NCBI RefSeq assembly: GCF_002892795.1
Contig: NZ_PJMC01000019.1
Coordinates: forward strand, 34,027-98,026
Direction of reading: 5' to 3'
Source: Arthrobacter sp. AFG20
GTDB taxonomy: Bacteria > Actinomycetota > Actinomycetes > Actinomycetales > Micrococcaceae
Length of the DNA: 64,000 nt
The translations under genes and the position numbers were made by a program. Shown piece after piece: positions 32,555 to 40,947 of the stretch (positions within the stretch are counted from its first letter, which is position 1; every line of letters begins with the position of its first letter). The notes beneath the pieces were generated by a model. That model saw nothing but the letters and a program-made list of their open reading frames with translations, ran no database searches and had not been told where the DNA came from.

Positions 32555-33511
32555 TTAAGCCGGGACCTTAGGGGCGTCCTTGGCGGCTGCGGCGGCAACG
32601 ATGTCAGCAGCATCCTTGAAGAGGCCGCGCATCCACTCATGCTCCGAATCACGGTTGTGCACCGGATGCCACCACAGGGCGTTCACCAGCGGCGTGGCAT
32701 CGAAAGGCAGCGGCAGGACCCGCACGCTGCCCACACGCAGCGCAAACGGTATCAGCGCTGCCTGGATGAGTGCGATCCGGTTGGTTCCCACCACAAAATG
32801 CGGCAAGGACTGGAAGCTCTCCACCACCACGTCCACCCGCGGCTCAACACCGAGCTGCATAATCTGGCGTTCGGCCGAGGTCGACGCCGAGCGGGTCTGG
32901 TAGGTCATCACCCACGGAAGTTCGGCGATGTTCTCCATGGTGATTTTTTCGCCGACGGCTTGGTTGGAGGAAGAAACGACGGCGACCCAGCCGTCCCGCC
33001 ACAGGTCCAGGTAGGGGAGCCCGCTGAGGAACCCGTGCGGAATCACCATGCCGTCCACGGACCGGAGTCGGTTGGCTGCGTCTTCCACCACCATCGGATT
33101 GTGCAGCATGAACCGGAACCGGACGCCGGGGGCGCGCTCGGCCGCAAGCTCGGAAACAACCCGCCCAATTGTGGTGAACCCGTAATCCGAGCCATAAATG
33201 GAAAACTCGCGCTCGGATTCACTGGGCTCCCAGGTTGCCTGACTCTCGAAGACGCGGCGCGCGGCCTCCAGTGCTGTGGTGGTGTGCTCCGCCAGTCGCA
33301 GGGCGAAGGGTGTGAGTTCATAGGCATTGCCCCGGCGGGCCAGGATGGGATCCCCGAAATGGGACCGCAGCCGCGCCAGCGAGGCGCTTAGCGCCGGCTG
33401 GCTGAGATGGAGCCGCTCGGCCGCCCTCGTCACGCTCCGCTCGGTAATGAGGGCATCCAGCGAGATCAGCAGGTTGAGGTCGAGCCGGGAAAGCTGGACA
33501 TTATTCGTCAC
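32555..33511 (-). CDS. LysR-family regulator of the C-glycoside locus
   Basis: From GTG 33511 the product has 318 residues: NVQLSRLDLNLLISLDALIT, then the recognition block RAAERLHLSQPALSASLARL and a NodD/LinR-like effector domain. It is divergent from the ABC transporter operon and convergent to the fusion genes. A perfect LysR-type box (GTAT-N11-ATAC, 33553-33571) lies 42 bases upstream of this start, supporting GTG 33511 rather than the ATG at 33568, which would sit inside the box. The inducer is probably a C-glycoside or its aromatic aglycone (inference). Confidence 0.85.
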   Translation of the reverse strand: MTNNVQLSRLDLNLLISLDALITERSVTRAAERLHLSQPALSASLARLRSHFGDPILARRGNAYELTPFALRLAEHTTTALEAARRVFESQATWEPSESEREFSIYGSDYGFTTIGRVVSELAAERAPGVRFRFMLHNPMVVEDAANRLRSVDGMVIPHGFLSGLPYLDLWRDGWVAVVSSSNQAVGEKITMENIAELPWVMTYQTRSASTSAERQIMQLGVEPRVDVVVESFQSLPHFVVGTNRIALIQAALIPFALRVGSVRVLPLPFDATPLVNALWWHPVHNRDSEHEWMRGLFKDAADIVAAAAAKDAPKVPA

Positions 33512-33552
33512 GACGCGGCGATCTTTCAACGGTGAACTTTCGTCAGGCCAGT

Positions 33553-33571
33553 GTATCAGCGGGATCAATAC
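33553..33571. promoter_or_regulatory. LysR-type box GTAT-N11-ATAC
   Basis: GTATCAGCGGGATCAATAC has perfectly inverted 4-base arms around 11 bases, the T-N11-A form of LysR boxes, in the divergent region between lysR (33511, minus) and the transporter operon (33745, plus). It is the likely autoregulatory and activation site for the adjacent LysR. Confidence 0.6.
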
Positions 33572-33627
33572 GTTTGGTGGGACGCATCACATCCTCCGAT
33601 GCATGGCTTTCGCAGACCCCCGTGAAA

Positions 33628-33657
33628 CTTATGTCTGGCATCGGTAAGACTTATGTG
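33628..33657. promoter_or_regulatory. Two CTTATGT half-sites 22 bp apart
   Basis: CTTATGTC (33628-33635) and CTTATGTG (33650-33657) are direct repeats exactly 22 bases apart, two helical turns, upstream of the ABC transporter operon. The same CTTATGT sequence is found upstream of four other transcription units of the locus. Confidence 0.5.
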
Positions 33658-33744
33658 CTTTTTCTGCACATCTCCTGCATACTTGTGAGTGACCGGGGTC
33701 ACGGCTCCCGGATATTTTCGACAATGAAGTCAGAAAGGCTGGAT

Positions 33745-35034
33745 ATGACACAGCACCGTCGCTCCACGGGCTTGAAAGTTATCGGCGTCCTTGCAGTCCC
33801 AACCATCGCGGCCCTTGCCCTGACTGGTTGCTCAAGTTCCGCCGGAAGCACCTCATCTTCGGGTGGGTCAAAGGAGTTTTCACTCTCCTTCGCGACATCC
33901 AACACCATTGAAAGCCCTTTCAAGGTGTTGGCGGAGAATTACATGAAGTCGCATTCCGACGTGAAGATCACGTTCAACCCGCAGCCCAATGATTCCTACG
34001 ACCAGACGCTGCGGACCCAGCTGCAGGCAGGCAACGCCTCGGATGTCGTGGTGACGTCACCGGGTTCTGGTACAGGGCGCAGCATCCTTCCGCTCGCTGA
34101 GGCGGGCTTCCTTGAGCCGCTGGACAATGCCGCCAAGGAACTGCTTCCCGAGGGAAGCGCCAGCACCTTTGGTTCCGACGGAAAAGTGTACGGCCAAGCC
34201 ACGGAAATCACAGTCGCTGCCCTGGTGGCGAATGAGACGGCCGCACAGGCAGCCGGTGGCTTCCCTGCCGACTTTTCCTCCCTCCAGCAGCAGTGCAAGG
34301 ATCTGGAGCCCTCCGGTAAATCCCTCTTTGCCCTCGCCGGAGCAGCCCCTCCCAACACAGGGCTGATGGCGATGTCCCTGGCCGCGTCGCGCGTCTATGC
34401 GGAAGACCCGAAATGGAACGATAAGCGTGCCGCCACGGAGACCACCTTCGCCGCTTCGGACGGTTGGAAGTCGGCCCTCGAAGCCGTCAATACCCTGAAG
34501 GACGCGGGTTGCTTCCAGAAAGGTGCTGCCGGTGGCGGTTTCGACGCCATCACCAAGGGTCTTGCCAGCGGAACGTCCCTGAGCGGCTTCATCCCGGCCC
34601 CCAGCTGGAAGCAGCTGGAGTCAGCCGGCGGGGGCTCCAAATTCGCCGTACGCCCGCTCCCGGCGGAAAGCTCGAGCAAGAGCTACGTATTCGCCAGCGC
34701 GAACTACGCCTTCTCCATCAACGCGGCTTCCAAGAACAAGGACGCTGCCAAGGCTTTCCTTGACTGGGCTGCCGAGCCGGAGCAGACCAAGGCGTTCGCC
34801 GAGATCGACGGCGCGCTGCCGGTCACAGGACTGGACAAGTACGACTTTGAGGGCAGTGCCTACAAGAACGTCGGCGACCTGATCAAGGACGGCAAGTACG
34901 GCCCCCTGCCGAACATCCAGTGGCCTAATTCTGCCGTCTACGACGCGCTGGCGACGGGGGTTCAGGGCATCATCACCGGCCAGAAGAGCCCTGACCAGGT
35001 CCTGCAGGCCATGGACGCTGCCTGGGGCCAGTGA
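33745..35034 (+). CDS. ABC transporter substrate-binding lipoprotein (family 1, sugar type)
   Basis: From ATG 33745 (AAAGG seven bases upstream) the product has 429 residues. It has a lipoprotein signal with lipobox LTGC, followed by a Ser/Gly-rich spacer and an extracellular solute-binding family 1 fold: EFSLSFATSNTIESPFKVLA at the N-terminus, NASDVVVTSPGSGTG and the C-terminal AFLDWAAEPEQTKAFAEIDG. It is the receptor of a CUT1-type importer with the two permeases that follow. Family 1 receptors bind oligosaccharides or glycosides, so a C-glycoside ligand is plausible here. Confidence 0.88.
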   Translation: MTQHRRSTGLKVIGVLAVPTIAALALTGCSSSAGSTSSSGGSKEFSLSFATSNTIESPFKVLAENYMKSHSDVKITFNPQPNDSYDQTLRTQLQAGNASDVVVTSPGSGTGRSILPLAEAGFLEPLDNAAKELLPEGSASTFGSDGKVYGQATEITVAALVANETAAQAAGGFPADFSSLQQQCKDLEPSGKSLFALAGAAPPNTGLMAMSLAASRVYAEDPKWNDKRAATETTFAASDGWKSALEAVNTLKDAGCFQKGAAGGGFDAITKGLASGTSLSGFIPAPSWKQLESAGGGSKFAVRPLPAESSSKSYVFASANYAFSINAASKNKDAAKAFLDWAAEPEQTKAFAEIDGALPVTGLDKYDFEGSAYKNVGDLIKDGKYGPLPNIQWPNSAVYDALATGVQGIITGQKSPDQVLQAMDAAWGQ

Positions 35035-35087
35035 CCGTTACACATCACCAAAGCTCCGACGACTCAAAGGGACAAGCAAGGATTACC

Positions 35088-36047
35088 ATGACTGCGACGA
35101 TGCAACCTGAAAGCGAAGCAGCTGAAGCACCCCGGCGAGGCGGGCGTACTCCGGTGGCGGGCCAGAAGACCCGCCCCCGGGGCCGCGGCCTGGAGTTCGG
35201 ACACTGGTGGTGGGCCCTGCCCGGGATCGCCCTTGTTTTTGCCATCCACTACGTGGCAACCGGAATAGGTGGATTCTTCGCCTTCACCAACTGGACAGGC
35301 ATCGGCGCATTCAAGATCACGGGCTGGGCCAACTTTGAGGCCATCTTCAAGGACCCCACGAAGCTCGGAGCCCTGTCCAACACCCTCTTCCTCGCCTTTG
35401 GCTCGGTTCTCCTGGGCAACATCGCCGGGTTGCTGATAGCGCTGGGCCTGAACCGCGTCCTCAAGACGCGCTACATCCTCCGGACCCTGTTCTTTATGCC
35501 GGTGGTGCTCAGCCCGCTGGCCACGGCCTACATCTGGAAATATATCTTCGACTTCGACGGTCCGCTCAACGCCTTCCTCACGGCCATAGGCGCCGGAGAC
35601 CAGACCAAGCCGTGGCTGGCCGACCCGCAGTGGGCCATCTGGACCGTCCTGGTGGTGCTGGTCTGGTCTTCCACCGGCTTTGCCATGGTGATTTTCATGG
35701 CCGGACTTGCCGGTGTCCCGGCGGAAGTGGAGGAGGCGGCGGCCATTGACGGCGCCAACCTGTGGCAGCGGTTCCGCAACGTTACCCTGCCCGCCATCCG
35801 CCCCGCCGTCGCCATTGCCACCACGCTCGGAATCGTCCAAGGACTGCGCGTCTTCGATCCCATCATGGCGCTCACCGCCGGCGGACCCGCTGGGGCAACC
35901 GAAACGCTGGCCACCCAGGTCTACAAGCAGGCCTTTGCGCTCGGGAACTTCGGGGGCGGTGCCGCCCTGGCCCTCGTGCTCGCCGCCATCATCCTGATCT
36001 TCGCCGTAATCCAGCAGCGGCTGACGCGTTCGAACCCTGAGGACTAA
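35088..36047 (+). CDS. ABC transporter permease (MalF/UgpA type)
   Basis: From ATG 35088 (AAGGATTACC upstream) the product has 319 residues with an N-terminal cytoplasmic tail of about 40 residues and six likely helices. The EAA loop reads EVEEAAAIDGANLWQRFRNV followed by TLPAIRP, typical of CUT1 permeases. An earlier in-frame start overlapping the receptor stop is possible. It forms the membrane channel with the next gene. The receptor-permease-permease order without an ATPase gene suggests use of a shared MsiK-like ATPase encoded elsewhere. Confidence 0.9.
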   Translation: MTATMQPESEAAEAPRRGGRTPVAGQKTRPRGRGLEFGHWWWALPGIALVFAIHYVATGIGGFFAFTNWTGIGAFKITGWANFEAIFKDPTKLGALSNTLFLAFGSVLLGNIAGLLIALGLNRVLKTRYILRTLFFMPVVLSPLATAYIWKYIFDFDGPLNAFLTAIGAGDQTKPWLADPQWAIWTVLVVLVWSSTGFAMVIFMAGLAGVPAEVEEAAAIDGANLWQRFRNVTLPAIRPAVAIATTLGIVQGLRVFDPIMALTAGGPAGATETLATQVYKQAFALGNFGGGAALALVLAAIILIFAVIQQRLTRSNPED

Positions 36048-36050
36048 GCC

Positions 36051-36887
36051 ATGTTCCGCTACACCAAACTCACCCTGCTCCGCGAAGTCGGCCTCTGGGC
36101 ACTCGCCCTGCTCTTCCTCGCACCGTTCTACTTCCTGGTGACCACCGCCCTGAAGCCGGACAACGAATTGTTCACCACCTCGGCCCTGGCTCCGCCAAAA
36201 AGCCCGGACTTCAGCAACTTCATCGACGTCCTCACCGCCACCGGAAACTCCAACGTGGTGACGGGCCTGATCAACAGCGTCATCATCACCGCCGGCAGCA
36301 TCCTGGGACTCATCGCCCTCGGCTCCGTCACCGGCTACGTGATCTCCCGCAGCACCCGCCGCTGGAGCAAGGGCGCGTACTACCTCTTCCTGGTGGCCAT
36401 CATCCTCCCCGGCCAACTCGGTGCCGTCCCCCTCTATATGGGTGCAAGGGCCCTAGGCCTCACCGGATCCGCGTGGGGCCTGATCGTCCTCTACACCGGC
36501 ATGCTCCTGCCGCTTTCGATCTTCCTCTATGCAAACTTCTTCCGCGGCCTCGGCACGGAGTATGAGGAAGCGGCCACCATTGACGGCGCCAGCAAGTCCC
36601 AGATCTTCTCCAAGGTGGTGTTCCCCATGATGGCTCCCGCCACGGGAACGGTCACCATTTTCGCCGGGCTCATCGTGTGGAACGACTTCTTCACGTCGCT
36701 GATCTTCCTGGGCGGTTCCGACAACCAGACGCTGCCGGTGGCCATGTACTACTACATCGGCTCCCTGGTCTCCCAGTGGAACTCGATCTTCGCCATTGTC
36801 ATCGTGTCCATGGTCCCCATCCTTGCCCTGTTCCTGTTCGCGCAGAAGCGCTTCATCCAGGGCTTCTCCGGCGGCCTGAAAGGCTGA
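36051..36887 (+). CDS. ABC transporter permease (MalG/UgpE type)
   Basis: The 278-residue protein has six likely helices and the EAA loop EYEEAATIDGASKSQIFSKV followed by VFPMMAP. It starts four bases after the stop of the other permease gene. The C-terminal AQKRFIQGFSGGLKG is the usual end of this family. It completes the CUT1 importer membrane part. Confidence 0.92.
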   Translation: MFRYTKLTLLREVGLWALALLFLAPFYFLVTTALKPDNELFTTSALAPPKSPDFSNFIDVLTATGNSNVVTGLINSVIITAGSILGLIALGSVTGYVISRSTRRWSKGAYYLFLVAIILPGQLGAVPLYMGARALGLTGSAWGLIVLYTGMLLPLSIFLYANFFRGLGTEYEEAATIDGASKSQIFSKVVFPMMAPATGTVTIFAGLIVWNDFFTSLIFLGGSDNQTLPVAMYYYIGSLVSQWNSIFAIVIVSMVPILALFLFAQKRFIQGFSGGLKG

Positions 36888-36916
36888 CCCTCATCGGTTG
36901 ACCACCGCGCAGCGCC

Positions 36917-36940
36917 TCAACGCTGTGTGGCGGTACCGCA
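36917..36940. repeat. Stem-loop between permease and isomerase genes
   Basis: GTGTGGCGGTACCGCACAC can fold into a short hairpin (GTGTG/CACAC and CGG/CCG with a bulged G). It lies in the 127-base gap downstream of the permease and may attenuate transcription or stabilise the upstream mRNA. Confidence 0.35.
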
Positions 36941-37014
36941 CACCCAAAAACTGGTGTGCCGTGCCTGCTGCCACTCCAAGTTTTAACTGAACCCTCAACT
37001 ACCAGGAGCCACAC

Positions 37015-37791
37015 ATGTACCAGCTCGCGCCCAACATCGACCTTTTGTTCTCAGAAGCAGGCGCCAGCGCCGCCGACCGTGTCCGCGCCGCAGCTGCCGC
37101 CGGATTCGATGCCGTGGAAATGTGGGGCCCCACAGGGAAGGACATTCCCGCCCTCAAGGAAGCCCTCGAAGAAACCCGAGTCCAGCTCACCGCCCAACTG
37201 GCGGAGCCGCGGATGCAGTTCATGATCCCGCCCAAGGACCACGCGCCGTTCTACACCGGACTGGACGCCGGCGTCGAAGTGGCCCACCAACTCGGCTGCC
37301 CCCGCATTGTGGTAGGCAGCGGCACCGGCTTCGGCGGCCGCAAGCGGCAGGACCAGCTGGACGAGTTGATCGAAATCTTCACCAAGGGCACAGCGCATAT
37401 TGAGGGTTCCGGCATCACCCTTGTCCTCGAACCGGTGAACATCCGTGTTGACCACCCCGGGGCCCTCCTGGACCGCACGTCCGAAGCTGTTTACGTTGCC
37501 AGGGGCGTCAATTCGCCCAACTTCGGCGTTCTCTACGACCTTTACCACTCCACCGTTGAGGGCGAGGACGTCGCCGCGGAGCTCGCCAATGCCGGGGACC
37601 TCATCAAGTACGTGCAGGTCGCCGATGCTCCGGGCCGCGGCGAGCCCGGCTCCGGCTCCATCGACTGGCCCGCCCGGTTCGCGGACCTGCGGACCAGCGG
37701 CTACACCGGCCCCATCGGCCTCGAGTACTACCCCACCATCGACTCGGCAAAGTCGGTGCGCCGCATCCAGGAACTGGTGGCGGGACGGTGA
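37015..37791 (+). CDS. Hydroxypyruvate isomerase-like TIM-barrel enzyme
   Basis: The 258-residue protein matches the Hyi/OtnI-type xylose-isomerase-like barrel: AGFDAVEMWGPTGKDIPALK, metal-binding E in TLVLEPVNIR, D in GVLYDLYHS, Q in YVQVADAPGRGEPGSG (instead of H, normal in this group) and E in IGLEYYP. Such enzymes isomerise small 2-keto/aldo sugars. It is followed directly (GTGA overlap) by the FAD oxidase gene, so it probably handles the oxidised sugar released from the C-glycoside. Exact substrate is inference. Confidence 0.85.
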   Translation: MYQLAPNIDLLFSEAGASAADRVRAAAAAGFDAVEMWGPTGKDIPALKEALEETRVQLTAQLAEPRMQFMIPPKDHAPFYTGLDAGVEVAHQLGCPRIVVGSGTGFGGRKRQDQLDELIEIFTKGTAHIEGSGITLVLEPVNIRVDHPGALLDRTSEAVYVARGVNSPNFGVLYDLYHSTVEGEDVAAELANAGDLIKYVQVADAPGRGEPGSGSIDWPARFADLRTSGYTGPIGLEYYPTIDSAKSVRRIQELVAGR

Positions 37792-39347
37792 GCAGTCACC
37801 GGTACCCGGCCCACGTCGACGTCGCCATCGTCGGCAGCGGCCCCACCGCATCGGCCTACGCGCGGATCCTCAGCGAGGAAGCCCCCGGCACCACTATCGC
37901 CATGTTCGAGGTGGGGCCCATTGTCAGCAACCCGCCCGGGGCACACGTCAAGAACATCGAGGATCCTGATCGTCGAAGCCTTGCCCAGCGGGCGTCCGAA
38001 GGCCCCGGTGCCGGTGCCGCAACGGTGAACTCGCCGGGCGCCGTCAAGAGCGGCGAACGCCGCGCGCGCCCTGGGACCTACCTGCTGCAGGACGGCTACG
38101 CCTTCCCCGGAGAGGACGGCATGCCCGTCGCGGCCATGTCGAGCAATGTGGGCGGCATGGCCGCCCACTGGACCGCCGCCTGCCCCCGCCCGGGCGGCAA
38201 GGAGCGCATCCCGTTCCTGCCGGACCTGGAAGAGCTCCTTAACGACGCCGACCGGCTCCTGGGCGTCACCACCCACGCCTTCGATGGTGCCCCGTTCTCG
38301 GACCTGGTCCACGAACGCCTCGCCGCGGTAGTGGACCAGGGCCGCAAGCCTGCCTGCCGCGTCCAGCCCATGCCCCTTGCCGTACACCGGCGGCAGGATG
38401 GCGGCCTCGTATGGTCCGGCTCCGACGTCGTCATGGGGGAGGCTACCCGGGAAAACCCGCAGTTTGAACTCTTTGATGAGTCGCTGGTGACCCGTGTGCT
38501 GGTAGAGGAAGGCGCTGCTGCCGGCATCGAAGTCCAGGACCGCGGCAGCGGTGACACCCATCGGGTGGCCGCCCGTTACGTTGTGGTGGGGGCGGACGCC
38601 CTGCGCACACCGCAGCTGCTGTGGGCTTCCGGCATCCGGCCCGACGCCCTGGGCCGCTACCTCAACGACCAGGCGCAGGTGGTGTTCGCGAGCAGGCTCC
38701 GCGATGTCCAGCCCGAGGACGCGCCGGCAGCCGCCAACGGTGCCCTTAGTGAACAGAGCGGAGTGGCCTGGGTTCCCTACACGGACGAGGCGCCCTTCCA
38801 CGGCCAGATCATGCAGCTGGATGCATCCCCGGTTCCCCTGGCCGATGATGATCCCATCGTCCCGGGCTCCATCGTGGGGCTGGGCCTGTTCTGCGCAAAG
38901 GACCTGCAGCGCGAGGACCGGGTGGCGTTCGACGACGATACCCGCGACCCCTACGGCATGCCCGCCATGCGCATCCACTACCGGCTGACCGGGCGGGACC
39001 ACGAGGTACTGGACCGCGCCAGGCAGGAAATTGTCCGCCTGGGCAAGGCTGTCGGCGAACCGCTGGACGAGCGGCCCTTCGTCCTGCCGCCGGGTGCGTC
39101 GCTGCACTACCAGGGCACCACGCGCATGGGTGAGACGGACGACGGCGAGAGTGTCTGTTCACCGGACAGCCAGGTGTGGCAGGTCCCCGGCCTCTTTGTG
39201 GCCGGCAACGGCGTCATTCCCTCCGCCACTGCCTGCAATCCCACGCTGACGTCGGTGGCCCTCGCCGTCCGTGGCGCACGGAAAATCGCTGAAGAAATCA
39301 ACAGCGCTTTACTTATGTCCGAATCAGACAATAGACTGTCTAAATAA
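37788..39347 (+). CDS. GMC/pyranose-oxidase-type FAD oxidoreductase (C-glycoside 3-oxidase-like)
   Basis: The 519-residue protein starts at GTG 37788, overlapping the isomerase stop. It has an N-terminal FAD motif VAIVGSGPTASAYARIL, an internal SNVGGMAAHWTAACPRP (the GG.sahW block) and the C-terminal catalytic pair: H440 in LHYQGTTRMG and N484 in SATACNPTLTSVA. This matches pyranose 2-oxidase-like GMC enzymes and the FAD-dependent C-glycoside 3-oxidases described from Microbacterium and Arthrobacter (CarA type), which oxidise the C3 hydroxyl of the sugar before C-C cleavage. Cytoplasmic, no signal peptide. Its role is inferred from the deglycosidase genes immediately after it. Confidence 0.82.
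   Translation: MSSHRYPAHVDVAIVGSGPTASAYARILSEEAPGTTIAMFEVGPIVSNPPGAHVKNIEDPDRRSLAQRASEGPGAGAATVNSPGAVKSGERRARPGTYLLQDGYAFPGEDGMPVAAMSSNVGGMAAHWTAACPRPGGKERIPFLPDLEELLNDADRLLGVTTHAFDGAPFSDLVHERLAAVVDQGRKPACRVQPMPLAVHRRQDGGLVWSGSDVVMGEATRENPQFELFDESLVTRVLVEEGAAAGIEVQDRGSGDTHRVAARYVVVGADALRTPQLLWASGIRPDALGRYLNDQAQVVFASRLRDVQPEDAPAAANGALSEQSGVAWVPYTDEAPFHGQIMQLDASPVPLADDDPIVPGSIVGLGLFCAKDLQREDRVAFDDDTRDPYGMPAMRIHYRLTGRDHEVLDRARQEIVRLGKAVGEPLDERPFVLPPGASLHYQGTTRMGETDDGESVCSPDSQVWQVPGLFVAGNGVIPSATACNPTLTSVALAVRGARKIAEEINSALLMSESDNRLSK
39312..39334. promoter_or_regulatory. CTTATGT-N11-AATAG dyad site
   Basis: Within the last codons of the FAD oxidase gene, 99-121 bases upstream of the beta-subunit start at 39433. 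Shares CTTATGT and, spaced by five bases, TCAGAC with the site at 49477. Confidence 0.45.
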
Positions 39348-39432
39348 TGAATAAGTGCCGGTAGCGCGGCCACTTCGTTTCAGTACAGGCATTTCACACA
39401 CGGCAAGGCATGCCGCAGACAAGGAGGTCTCG

Positions 39433-39828
39433 ATGATCGCCGACCGCATAATCGAGCAGGGAACACTGACCACCCAGGACGGCCGCACCGCCGTCGAAGT
39501 ACGGATCCCCTGGTACCGCGCCCTTCCGGGCTCATGCATCGCCGGCGCAGCACTGACGGTTGACGGCGTTGCCGCACCGGAGGACTCGCTGCGCTGGACC
39601 ATGAACAACCGCACGTTCAGCTTTGAAGAACTCGTGGATGAAACCGGCGAATGGTGGTTTCCGCTGGACTCGGCCGTCCTTTCCGGCGACCTTCCCGTCC
39701 ATGACGGCCAGGCCGAGCACGAGGTCCGGGTGGACCTGAAGCTCTACATCCCCTACATCATCACCGACCACGGCGTGCTGCACATCGAAGAGCACGACAC
39801 CAAGACCATGAAGGTGGCACAGCGATGA
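39433..39828 (+). CDS. C-glycoside deglycosidase beta subunit-like (DUF6379)
   Basis: The 131-residue protein has the small beta-sandwich features shared with the N-terminal modules of the fusions: EVRIPWYRALPGSCIAGAAL, RTFSFEELVDETGEWWFPLD and VDLKLYIPYIITDHG. In described enzymes the beta subunit packs against the alpha barrel and shapes the active site. AAGGAGGT lies four bases before the ATG. The stop overlaps the alpha gene by four bases (ATGA), a strong sign of coupled translation of an alpha/beta complex. Confidence 0.83.
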   Translation: MIADRIIEQGTLTTQDGRTAVEVRIPWYRALPGSCIAGAALTVDGVAAPEDSLRWTMNNRTFSFEELVDETGEWWFPLDSAVLSGDLPVHDGQAEHEVRVDLKLYIPYIITDHGVLHIEEHDTKTMKVAQR

Positions 39829-40928
39829 CCAGCCTCGGCACGCCGATCCAGGGCGTCACCCTTTACAGCTTTACCCGGGCCTTCCATGCCAGGCAGTACG
39901 ACCTTGACGGCCTCATCCGCAAGGTGGCGGCTGAGGGATTTGGCCCGGGGCTTGAGGTTATCGGGTTCTCCAGCCTGCGCGGCTTCCCGGACCGCATCGA
40001 TGACAACTTTGTGGGCCAGTTCCGCGACCTGGTGGCTGAGGTGGATCTCGTTCCCACCTCGCTGGCGGTCAACGTTGACACGGGCATCCGCCGGGACCGG
40101 TTGATGAACCACGACGAGCTGGTCGAATACATGCGCAAGCAGATCGAGGTGGCCGCCCGGCTCGGCTTCCCGATCGCCCGCGTGCAGATCTCACTGACCC
40201 CTGACGCCATGGAAAGCCTGCTGCCCGTGGCCGAGAAGTACGGTGTGACCCTTGCCCTCGAAGTCCACGCGGACCAGCACGGCGCGCACGAACGCGTCCT
40301 GGCGCTGCGTGACCGCTACGAAAAGCTCGATTCGCCGCTGCTCGGCTTCACTGCCGACTGGGGTGCCACGGTCACCGGTTTCGCCCCCTCCCTGCTGGAG
40401 GCCTACCGCCGCAGGGGTGCTTCGGAGGACCTGCTCCGGCAGGTGGTTGAGCTGTGGGACGGCTTCTATGCCGAAGGACCGCCCAACACCCAGAAGGTCC
40501 ACGGCGAACGCTTTGGCGCCTTCATTGGCCTCGCCGCCCGGAACCGCCGGCCGGACCTGGGCATCGACTTTGCCATCAACGGAACGGGACTGTTCGGCCC
40601 TGCACCCCTGGACACCTGGCTGGAAATCATGCCCTGGGTCCGCCACGTGCACGGCAAGTTCTTCGGCATCGACGAAAACGGCGAAGAGCCCTCAGTGCCC
40701 GTGCGCGGGCTGGTCCGGCAACTCGTGGAAAACGGCTACTCCGGCGCCATCTCCAGCGAATACGAAGGCTGGCACTGGAACAACTGGCAGGACCCGTTCG
40801 AGATCATCCGCGGTGAGCAGGCCGTCCAGCGTTCAGCAGCGGCCAACGCCGGTTCCGCCATGATCACCGACGCAACGGACGCCCGCCGCATCCTCAGCAG
40901 CCACCTCGCCCAGCCCGTCCGCGGCTGA
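39825..40928 (+). CDS. C-glycoside deglycosidase alpha subunit-like TIM barrel
   Basis: The 367-residue xylose-isomerase-like barrel has the putative metal set E146 (ALEVHAD), D178 (GFTADWG), H276 (RHVHGKFFGID) and E312 (SSEYEGWHW). ITLYSF-type N-terminus (GVTLYSFTRAFHARQYDLDG) is common to all alpha domains of the locus. It is translationally coupled to the beta gene upstream. It differs from the next alpha gene in lacking the DFSSTMHS and NMHG blocks, so the two alpha/beta pairs probably accept different substrates. Confidence 0.83.
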   Translation: MTSLGTPIQGVTLYSFTRAFHARQYDLDGLIRKVAAEGFGPGLEVIGFSSLRGFPDRIDDNFVGQFRDLVAEVDLVPTSLAVNVDTGIRRDRLMNHDELVEYMRKQIEVAARLGFPIARVQISLTPDAMESLLPVAEKYGVTLALEVHADQHGAHERVLALRDRYEKLDSPLLGFTADWGATVTGFAPSLLEAYRRRGASEDLLRQVVELWDGFYAEGPPNTQKVHGERFGAFIGLAARNRRPDLGIDFAINGTGLFGPAPLDTWLEIMPWVRHVHGKFFGIDENGEEPSVPVRGLVRQLVENGYSGAISSEYEGWHWNNWQDPFEIIRGEQAVQRSAAANAGSAMITDATDARRILSSHLAQPVRG

Positions 40929-40947
40929 AACAAAAGGAATCAAAGAC

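Noticed and set aside
35064..36416. Minus-strand frame of 450 codons opposite the ABC permeases
   Set aside because: Shadow of two clear permease genes; no domain or ribosome site.
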